A stretch of DNA of 6,284 bases from Thermofilaceae archaeon (GTDB lineage Archaea; Thermoproteota; Thermoprotei; Thermofilales; Thermofilaceae). This document shows positions 1 to 5,022 of this stretch, in pieces (within the stretch, counting starts at the first letter, position 1; each line of letters begins with the position of its first letter). The stretch is from NCBI GenBank assembly GCA_027017025.1, contig JALURH010000026.1, forward strand, positions 1-6,284, given 5' to 3'. The translations under genes and the position numbers were made by a program. Under the pieces are notes generated by a model. The model did not search any database. It had not been told where the DNA came from and was given only the letters and a program-made list of their open reading frames with translations.

Positions 1-23
1 GTATAGGAGAATAAATAAACAAT
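1..23 (-). terminator. Possible T-rich terminator of the 5S gene
   Basis: Immediately after the 5S 3' end the minus strand reads CTATTGTTTATTTATTCTCC, a pyrimidine- and T-rich run of the sort archaeal RNA polymerase uses to terminate. There is no hairpin beyond the 5S structure itself. The window edge prevents seeing what follows. Confidence 0.35.
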
Positions 24-142
24 AGCCCCCGGCACCAGAGTTTCCCGGGGCATTCCGACCCCAGTACTCCTCACGGCGCCGCTGGCTTAGCTTCCGGGAT
101 CTGACGAGACCGGGCGTGGCCCAGCGGCTATGACCGGGGGCC
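24..142 (-). rRNA. 5S ribosomal RNA
   Basis: Read on the minus strand this is a complete 5S rRNA of about 119 nt. The ends form helix I: seven bases CCCCCGG (minus, from 140) pair with CCGGGGG at the other end (32-26), extended by G141-C25 and a G142-U24 wobble. The middle (about 84-114) carries the signature conserved in archaeal and eukaryotic 5S, including CCCGGTCTCGTCAGATC and CCGGAAGCTAAGC. It is much richer in GC than its surroundings, as expected for a structural RNA in a thermophile with an AT-rich genome. No 16S or 23S sequence is in the window, so it appears to be an unlinked 5S gene, common in Crenarchaeota. It lies downstream of the flavoprotein gene on the same strand but has its own promoter-like box. 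Exact ends are inferred from helix pairing and could be off by one or two bases. Confidence 0.95.
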
Positions 143-177
143 ATAATTTGTTTAGGGGCTTTAATTAATATATTTTT

Positions 178-189
178 CTTATAAAAAGT
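178..189 (-). promoter_or_regulatory. TATA box for the 5S rRNA gene
   Basis: On the minus strand this reads ACTTTTTATAAG, a good archaeal TATA-box match. Its centre is about 41 bases upstream of the mature 5S end, so initiation about 26 bases downstream would leave a short leader near 157-143. This suggests independent transcription of the 5S gene rather than read-through from the flavoprotein gene only. No experimental start site is available. Confidence 0.6.
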
Positions 190-222
190 AAAAAATTTGT
201 CACATATGCTTTTAGGTGTTGA

Positions 223-1389
223 CTATATCAATAATTTCCTCGCCAACTTGATACTTAAAATAGGGTGTTTTAATATTTTCTTTGCTATCTCTGATATTTT
301 CTCTCCATTCGCTAGGTTAACTATATCTTGTGGGGATAAGATCTCAGCTAGGGCATTTAGTTCCTCGTCACTTAGTTTCTCAATAGCTCTAAGACCCTTT
401 AAGCTGTCCCTGATTCGTTTGCCCCAATATAAATCATATTTCCTCTTATACATGCTAAGTTTTTCCTTAGATAGATCATCCTCTTCTAAAGCTTTTATAG
501 CAATCTCTGCAGCTATTTTTCCTCCAGCAATAGATGTATGTATTCCGCCCCCCGTAAGGGGAATTACTTGACCAGCTGCTTCACCGATAAGCATTACATT
601 ATCATCTACTATTTTCTCGAGTACACCACTTATAGTTACAGCTGCTCCCTTAAACTCTATTGGTTGGGACTTGGAGAAGTATTTTCTATTATCCCTAATG
701 AACTTATTAAGATAAGTTCTAGGTGAAACTTTCTGTACGCCTAAGCCAACATTTGCTATCTTCCCATCTTTAGGGAATATCCACGCATATCCTAAAGGAG
801 CTACATTATTTCCAGTAAAGAAGTATGTAGCTTCATAATCATCTAATTCTACATTGGACATAACGTATTGTATTGATGGAATAACTCTTCTCTCCCCCCT
901 TTTCTCTAATCCCATTTTTTTAGCTACCACTGATAGATAACCATCTGCTCCGATTAAGAGTCTTGTTTTAAAGACGTGACTCCTTGTGTATACATTCAAG
1001 GTGTTATTCTTGCGAGAAAAATTCTTTGCTGGCTCAGATATATATATTTCTACCCCGGAAGAGACTGCATACTCACTCAATACTTTCAGAAAATTTCTTT
1101 TATCAATAATGTATCCCATGGTTCGCCCAGATTCCTCCACCGTGAGTCTCTTTCCATTAGGTGCAAATATATATGCTCTTTTTATCTCCCTCGATAAGAA
1201 ACGATAGACCTCACTTCTTGATATTTCCGCTGTTTCAATTACTCTAGAGCTAATACCTTCTCCACAAGGCTTTACTGCTAATTCATTGTTTTTCTCCACT
1301 ATGGCAACTTTGAAGCCAGCTTCACCTAAGTATCTGGCAAAAATTAAACCCGCTGGCCCAGCTCCGATAACTATAGCATCATATTTCAT
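223..1389 (-). CDS. Geranylgeranyl reductase family FAD-dependent oxidoreductase
   Basis: This 388-residue flavoprotein belongs to the geranylgeranyl reductase family, whose archaeal members saturate the isoprenoid chains of membrane lipids. Visible motifs in order are the N-terminal Rossmann FAD motif GAGPAG (9-14) with the acidic end of strand two (E32); PCGEG (41-45), carrying the protein's only cysteine, the conserved Cys of this family; GADG (147-150); the family motif YAWIFP (201-206); and the second FAD motif IGEAAG (268-273) followed by a glycine-rich PLTGGGI. That motif usually reads GDAAG, so Glu270 replaces Asp. Length is normal and no signal peptide is seen. I chose ATG at 1389 because AGGTGG sits five bases upstream; an in-frame GTG at 1398 overlaps that site. 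The gene diverges from an HxlR-type regulator. Archaea carry several paralogues, so family assignment is firm but the substrate (digeranylgeranylglycerophospholipid or another prenyl group) is inferred. Confidence 0.88.
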   Translation of the reverse strand: MKYDAIVIGAGPAGLIFARYLGEAGFKVAIVEKNNELAVKPCGEGISSRVIETAEISRSEVYRFLSREIKRAYIFAPNGKRLTVEESGRTMGYIIDKRNFLKVLSEYAVSSGVEIYISEPAKNFSRKNNTLNVYTRSHVFKTRLLIGADGYLSVVAKKMGLEKRGERRVIPSIQYVMSNVELDDYEATYFFTGNNVAPLGYAWIFPKDGKIANVGLGVQKVSPRTYLNKFIRDNRKYFSKSQPIEFKGAAVTISGVLEKIVDDNVMLIGEAAGQVIPLTGGGIHTSIAGGKIAAEIAIKALEEDDLSKEKLSMYKRKYDLYWGKRIRDSLKGLRAIEKLSDEELNALAEILSPQDIVNLANGEKISEIAKKILKHPILSIKLARKLLI

Positions 1390-1420
1390 CTCCCCCACCT
1401 AAAGAGCTATACAAGTTCCT

Positions 1421-1437
1421 GGTTGAAATTTTAAACC
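1421..1437. promoter_or_regulatory. 17-bp dyad in the divergent promoter region, candidate operator
   Basis: The sequence GGTTGAAATTTTAAACC is an inverted repeat with 7 of 8 arm positions matching around a central T. It contains the best TATA-like element for the minus-strand flavoprotein gene (TTTAAAAT, minus strand, about 1434-1427), which would place initiation near 1405 and give a short leader containing the AGGTGG ribosome-binding site. HxlR-type regulators are dimers that bind dyads, so occupancy here would block that promoter. The dyad is seen directly; its role as an operator is inferred. Confidence 0.45.
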
Positions 1438-1460
1438 CAGTAACAAAAATAAAGCAGGTC

Positions 1461-1470
1461 TAATTAATAA
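1461..1470 (+). promoter_or_regulatory. Possible TATA box of the HxlR-type gene
   Basis: TAATTAATAA is centred about 23 bases before the ATG at 1488, so transcription could begin at or near the start codon and give a leaderless or nearly leaderless message. Another A/T-rich run (AAAAATAAAG, about 1444-1453) would instead give a leader holding the weak AAGTGA ribosome-binding-like site. The sequence does not decide between them. Confidence 0.35.
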
Positions 1471-1487
1471 AGTTTGAAGTGAAAAAC

Positions 1488-1937
1488 ATGACATCTAGTG
1501 ATAAACCAGTAATCTTAAGTCAAGAAATCTCAGAAGAAATTGAGAAGAGAATAATACATACGCTAAGAGGCATAGAAGATACCCTGAAAGAAATTCTCGA
1601 GAAAGGAGAAATAAGCTTCAATGATGTAAAGAATCTCCTAGTAATCTTAGATCCAAGCTTCTCTTTACTTTCACAAAGATGGGTACTTGAAATACTGTAC
1701 TCACTATTAATAAAGGGGCCGCTGAGTTTTAACGAATTAAAAAAGTTGACTGGTGCTAGTTCACGCAGTCTCTCCACAAAGTTAAAAAGTTTATCCAGGT
1801 TAGGCCTTATCAGGAGAACAGTGATTTCTGGGCCACCTTTAAGAACTATCTATAGTCTTACAGAAACAGGGAAAACCACGGCTCTGCTCTCATTACCTTT
1901 ACTCTATTATATTGCTAGCAGAAAACTAGCAATATAA
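1488..1937 (+). CDS. HxlR-family winged helix-turn-helix transcriptional regulator
   Basis: This 149-residue protein has an N-terminal helical, charged segment (about 10-40) that may be a dimerisation or coiled-coil extension, then an HxlR-type winged helix domain (about 62-130). The domain shows the typical opening helix RWVLEILYSLL (64-74), the GPLSFNELKKLTG element, a serine-rich recognition helix (about 91-104), LGLIRR, and a wing ending in YSLTETGK. No cysteine is present, so it cannot use the cysteine-based redox sensing known for some bacterial HxlR relatives. Start: ATG at 1488 with weak AAGTGA upstream; an in-frame GTG at 1479 would add three residues. It is divergent from the flavoprotein gene across 98 bp, so autoregulation or control of that gene is a reasonable inference. 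Fold assignment is strong; ligand and targets are unknown. Confidence 0.82.
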   Translation: MTSSDKPVILSQEISEEIEKRIIHTLRGIEDTLKEILEKGEISFNDVKNLLVILDPSFSLLSQRWVLEILYSLLIKGPLSFNELKKLTGASSRSLSTKLKSLSRLGLIRRTVISGPPLRTIYSLTETGKTTALLSLPLLYYIASRKLAI

Positions 1938-1939
1938 TA
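1905..1939. repeat. Perfect 14-bp inverted repeat across the stop codon of the HxlR-type gene
   Basis: TATTATATTGCTAG (1905-1918) and CTAGCAATATAATA (1926-1939) are exact reverse complements separated by seven bases (CAGAAAA). The repeat encodes the regulator's last residues and includes its TAA stop (1935-1937). A hairpin here could protect or terminate the mRNA, or as DNA the dyad could be a binding site. It is followed by AT-rich sequence with T-rich runs suitable for termination. Confidence 0.75.
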
Positions 1940-2030
1940 ATTGTTAAATAAAATAAATAAAAATTATAATATTTCATTTTCATTACACTATATTTTATTT
2001 TCTAGTTCTTCTAATTAATAATTAATTTAT
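1940..2030. terminator. AT-rich convergent termination zone
   Basis: This short gap between two converging genes is almost entirely A and T. The plus strand has T-rich runs (TTTCATTTTCATT and TATTTTATTTTCT, about 1973-2003), suited to ending the regulator transcript. The minus strand has AATTTTTATTTATTTTATT (about 1966-1948) for the aminopeptidase transcript. No ORF or strong GC hairpin is present. Assignment as bidirectional terminator is inferred from base composition and position. Confidence 0.55.
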
Positions 2031-2942
2031 TTATAATAAATCTAGCACCCCTACTACAGGGATTGCTTCTCTCCTCCTAATAATAACAGTATCTTCAAAT
2101 TGCGATACATATCCTCTTCCAGATTCTACAAGCATAGGATAATGGTAGATCCTCCTTAGATTAACTAAACGCTGTAGACTATTATAGTCGCACAAACTGT
2201 ACTTTATCACCCATCTCTCCGAAAATGGTAGAGTATAAAATTCCCTCCATAAATCACGCAACGTATCACTTAGTTTCCTCTCCCTTTTTATCCTCTTAGT
2301 TGAGACAACCCTATAAATATGGCTAGGGCCATTATCAATAACGTAGCCTCTACCATTTGTAGCAAAAGGCTCTATTGCATAAACCTCATCTTTTCTCATT
2401 TTTTTAAACTTATGTTCCAGTGAAGGTACGTTAGGCACGTTTTTACCAGCATGAAGGCTGTACTTGTCTATCATGTGTCCTGATAGATTAACTATAGGCT
2501 TAAGACCATATTCCTTTATTGTTTTACTAATTACTTTCCCTACATCATTCATGGATATTCCGTCTCTTAAAATCTCTATAGCTTCTCTAAGCGCTTCTTT
2601 CGAAGCTAGAATAAGTTTGTCCCATTTTCTATCAAAGGATATCGTTAATGCAGAATCCGCTATATATCCCTGTACATGGACTCCTACATCTATTTTCACG
2701 ACGCCACCTCGGGGTATAGTTTCTTCATTATCCATTGGTGGGGAAAAATGAGCAGCAATATGGTTTATAGATATATTGACGGGAAATGCTGGCTTGGCTC
2801 CTCGAGAGATTATATACTCTTCTATCTTTTCAGCAATTTTCAATAGAGGATAATCTTCTTCAACAATATCTAATGCAATTTTTAGAGCATTTCTAGCTAT
2901 TTCTCCAGCTTTTAGATATTTCTCATATACACGTTCCTCCAT
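2031..2942 (-). CDS. map: Type II methionine aminopeptidase
   Basis: This 303-residue enzyme removes the initiator methionine from nascent proteins in the cytoplasm. It has the pita-bread fold of archaeal and eukaryotic type II enzymes, including the helical insertion (about 215-265). All five metal ligands are present: D85 (in KIDVGVH), D96 (in IADSALT), H156 (in NLSGHMI), E191 (in AIEPFAT) and E283 (in QFEDTVI). The two catalytic-pocket histidines, H65 (in HIAAH) and H164 (in SLHAGK), are also present. Length and the short N-terminus match the archaeal form, which lacks the long eukaryotic extension. Start: ATG at 2942, with a strong GGAGG site (minus, 2955-2951) eight bases upstream. The gene diverges from a translin-family gene across 60 bp and converges on the HxlR-type gene. 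Nothing indicates damage or transfer. Confidence 0.97.
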   Translation of the reverse strand: MEERVYEKYLKAGEIARNALKIALDIVEEDYPLLKIAEKIEEYIISRGAKPAFPVNISINHIAAHFSPPMDNEETIPRGGVVKIDVGVHVQGYIADSALTISFDRKWDKLILASKEALREAIEILRDGISMNDVGKVISKTIKEYGLKPIVNLSGHMIDKYSLHAGKNVPNVPSLEHKFKKMRKDEVYAIEPFATNGRGYVIDNGPSHIYRVVSTKRIKRERKLSDTLRDLWREFYTLPFSERWVIKYSLCDYNSLQRLVNLRRIYHYPMLVESGRGYVSQFEDTVIIRRREAIPVVGVLDLL

Positions 2943-3002
2943 GTTCCCAGCCTCCAGGAGATCACGGCAATAGATTTAATATTTCTCTGCATATCTAACC
3001 CT
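2943..3002. promoter_or_regulatory. Compact divergent promoter between map and the translin-family gene
   Basis: Sixty bases serve both genes. For the plus strand, TTTAATAT (2975-2982) is centred about 25 bases before the ATG at 3003, predicting a leaderless translin-family mRNA; no ribosome-binding site precedes that ATG. For map, the minus strand carries GGAGG at 2955-2951 and A/T-rich boxes further upstream (about 2997-2973), so its message probably has a short leader. The two promoters share or abut the same A/T element, so they may compete. Confidence 0.5.
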
Positions 3003-3632
3003 ATGAATAATTTGCAAACAATAGAAGATAGTGTTAAAAATGTATTAAAATATCTTGAGGGAAAAGATAATGCTAGAGAAGAACTATTGAAGCTCGTAAG
3101 AGAAGTCATTAGAGTATGTAGAAGAGTAGTATTTAGTATCCATGCCGGAAATCTAGAAGAAGCACGAAAAAATCTTGAGAAAACCAATAAAATAATTGAG
3201 ACCATATTTGAATATAAGGTTGAACACCCAGATCTGTATTATTCTGGCTCAGTTATATCTGCGCAGACAGAATTCGTTGAATCATGTTGCTTACTTCAAT
3301 ATGTTTCCAATGGAAGACTGCCAAGTTTTGAATCATTAAAAGTAGAGCCTGCCGCATATCTCTTGGGGCTTGGAGACTTTATTGGAGAACTTAGGAGATA
3401 TGTACTTGATCTTATAAGGAACGGTAGGTTTGAAGACTCCTGGAAAACACTTAAGTTAATGGAATACATATATTCGCTACTTGTAGCTATCTCTTTACCT
3501 GAGGCTCTCACACCCGGTCTAAGAAGAAAAGTGGATACTGCTAGAAACTTGATAGAAAATACTAGAAAAGATATACTATATTTTGAACGAAGCATGAAGC
3601 TCGAACGTTTATTGGAGAGCTATACAATGTAA
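3003..3632 (+). CDS. Translin/TRAX-family RNA-binding protein, likely ribonuclease
   Basis: This 209-residue, all-helical protein belongs to the translin superfamily. Eukaryotic translin and TRAX form the C3PO complex, an RNase that trims small RNAs and tRNA fragments; archaeal members form oligomers of one TRAX-like subunit. Family hallmarks are SGSVISAQTEFVESC (about 81-95), YLLGLGDFIGELRR (119-132) and a C-terminal LTPGLRRKVDTARNLIE (about 169-185). Four acidic residues have the spacing of TRAX catalytic residues: E90 and E93, then D125 and E129, suggesting an active nuclease rather than a translin-like inactive subunit. ATG at 3003 has no ribosome-binding site, and a TATA-like box about 25 bases upstream suggests leaderless initiation. 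Endonuclease V follows after nine bases, so they are co-transcribed. Family confidence is high; nuclease activity is inferred from the acidic residues. Confidence 0.88.
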   Translation: MNNLQTIEDSVKNVLKYLEGKDNAREELLKLVREVIRVCRRVVFSIHAGNLEEARKNLEKTNKIIETIFEYKVEHPDLYYSGSVISAQTEFVESCCLLQYVSNGRLPSFESLKVEPAAYLLGLGDFIGELRRYVLDLIRNGRFEDSWKTLKLMEYIYSLLVAISLPEALTPGLRRKVDTARNLIENTRKDILYFERSMKLERLLESYTM

Positions 3633-3637
3633 GGTGA
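3633..3637 (+). promoter_or_regulatory. Ribosome-binding site of the endonuclease V gene
   Basis: GGTGA directly follows the TAA of the translin-family gene and lies four bases before the ATG at 3642. It fixes that start and indicates internal initiation on a two-gene message. This contrasts with the first gene of the operon, which lacks such a site, the usual archaeal pattern. Confidence 0.75.
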
Positions 3638-3641
3638 GAAA

Positions 3642-4328
3642 ATGCCTAAAAGAAGAACAGCATATAAAGTGCCGAAAAAATTTTCTATCGCCAGAGCTAG
3701 ACTAGCTCAACGTCTCATTTCGGAAAGAGTTTTAGAAGAAGATATTTTACCACCACATATATGCTATGCTGCAGGGGTTGATTTAGCCTTCTTAGATAAT
3801 ATAGCCATAGCTGCAGCAGTAGTTATTGAATATCCTTCCCTCAAATTAGTGAGAAAGGAGGCTATAATAGTAGATATAAAATTTCCATACATTCCAACAT
3901 TATTGGCATTTAGAGAGGTATATCCATCGTACGTAGCTTTAAAGCATGTAGGAGATTATGATATACTCTTTGTAGATGGAAATGGTAAATTACATCCCTT
4001 CAAAGCAGGGTTTGCATGTCACTTAGGTGTTATAGTGGATAAACCAACTATAGGTATTGCTAAGAAACTGCTTTGCGGGAAAGTTGGTGAATGGTATGGA
4101 GATAAAGCACCTATCTTCTTGAACTCTGAGGTAGTTGGGTATGCATTAAAAACAGGTAGATCTAAGAAACCCATATATGTAAGTGTAGGCCATAAAATCA
4201 CTCTTGAAACCGCTATACGTTTGACTAAGGCTTTTACTAAACCCTCATATAAGCTACCAGAACCTATACGACAGGCACATATATTAGCTAACAATCAGAA
4301 AGCTGCTCTTTGTGAGAATACTGTTTAA
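3642..4328 (+). CDS. nfi: Endonuclease V (deoxyinosine 3' endonuclease)
   Basis: This 228-residue protein matches endonuclease V, which cuts DNA one phosphodiester 3' of deoxyinosine; some homologues, including the human enzyme, act on inosine in RNA. The RNase H-like catalytic residues are present: D47 (in GVDLAF), E92 (in the wedge motif FPYIPTLLAFRE, 81-92), D112 (in LFVDGNG), K141 (in TIGIAKK) and H213 (in PIRQAH). They align with E. coli D35, E89, D110, K139 and H214. One oddity is HPFKAG (118-123), where homologues I know carry HPR followed by another basic residue. Start ATG at 3642 follows GGTGA. It is second in an operon with a translin-family gene, nine bases after it, and its last 41 bases overlap the end of the opposing DUF357-cytidylyltransferase gene. 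Enzyme identity is confident; DNA versus RNA preference cannot be told. Confidence 0.95.
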   Translation: MPKRRTAYKVPKKFSIARARLAQRLISERVLEEDILPPHICYAAGVDLAFLDNIAIAAAVVIEYPSLKLVRKEAIIVDIKFPYIPTLLAFREVYPSYVALKHVGDYDILFVDGNGKLHPFKAGFACHLGVIVDKPTIGIAKKLLCGKVGEWYGDKAPIFLNSEVVGYALKTGRSKKPIYVSVGHKITLETAIRLTKAFTKPSYKLPEPIRQAHILANNQKAALCENTV

Positions 4329-5022
4329 CTATCTTAGATATTATTGATGAAGTTGATGCAAGTTGATTATCATATACCCTCTCTGCAATAACTGTTATCT
4401 CTACACTTAACCCAAGATCTTTAGCAGCAGTTTCTATCATACTTTTTAGATAATCTTGATCCGGTCCTAGAACAATAATGTTCGGTTTAACTTTTTTCAA
4501 TATTTTCCTAATATTGAGAGGCTCCTCTCCCAGAATTGCTTCATCTACAAATTTTAATGCTTTTATAATCTCTACTCGCTGTTTCTCGGGAATTATTGGT
4601 TCCCTCTTTTTAAGGCTTCTCACGGTACTATCTCTAGCAACGACCACGGTAACATTACCTAACTCGCTAGCTTTTTTAAGAAAATATAGATGCCCTATGT
4701 GTAATATGTCGAATACTCCTCCAACCAATACCTTTCTACGAGGTTTCATCCTGTGTTTAGGCCACTCGAAGTTTATCATACCAATATAGCGTATCGCATC
4801 AAGAAGGCCTTCAGAATATGATATACAGGCTAATGCTGTACATATATCACCTTTAGTTAAATAGTATTTTGCATCTCTTAGATAAGCATCAGCTAAAGAT
4901 ATAATATCTCTGACGTTCCTCCTAGTACCTTTCTCTGAATAGAGATACTCTTTAAGCTGCTTAAGAACACCTTTTACATTTTCTATATAGATATGAACTT
5001 TCTCTTTACATCCAGATTCCAT
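4288..5022 (-). CDS. DUF357 and RibL-like cytidylyltransferase fusion protein
   Basis: This 244-residue protein has two parts. Residues about 8-85 are helical and resemble DUF357 (DAYLRDAKYYLTKGD, then ISYSEGLLDAIRYIG). Residues about 96-232 form an HxGH nucleotidyltransferase domain: GGVFDILHIGH (101-111), VVVARDSTVRSLKK (126-139), IIPEKQRVEIIKAL (143-156), VLGPDQDY (184-191) and a C-terminal SSII element matching the ISSTxIR motif. The catalytic half most resembles archaeal FAD synthetase RibL, which adenylates FMN to FAD, but related transferases use glycerol phosphate or other substrates, so the substrate is open. An in-frame TGA lies two codons before the ATG, fixing the start; GAGGTG is eight bases upstream. 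That site and the first 40 bases lie inside the end of dphB, implying translational coupling. Its 3' end overlaps endonuclease V on the other strand. Confidence 0.83.
   Translation of the reverse strand: MESGCKEKVHIYIENVKGVLKQLKEYLYSEKGTRRNVRDIISLADAYLRDAKYYLTKGDICTALACISYSEGLLDAIRYIGMINFEWPKHRMKPRRKVLVGGVFDILHIGHLYFLKKASELGNVTVVVARDSTVRSLKKREPIIPEKQRVEIIKALKFVDEAILGEEPLNIRKILKKVKPNIIVLGPDQDYLKSMIETAAKDLGLSVEITVIAERVYDNQLASTSSIISKIVKQYSHKEQLSDC

Noticed and set aside
197..571. Plus-strand open frame of 124 codons opposite the flavoprotein gene
   Set aside because: Antisense shadow of a gene with clear motifs throughout; the product has no recognisable domain.
1396..1398. GTG start for the flavoprotein giving three extra residues
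   Set aside because: The codon lies within the AGGTGG ribosome-binding site of the ATG at 1389, and the FAD-binding N-terminus conventionally starts right at MKYDAIVIG.
2912..3205. Minus-strand open frame across the map/translin promoter region
   Set aside because: It overlaps two well-supported genes and their promoters and has no family features.
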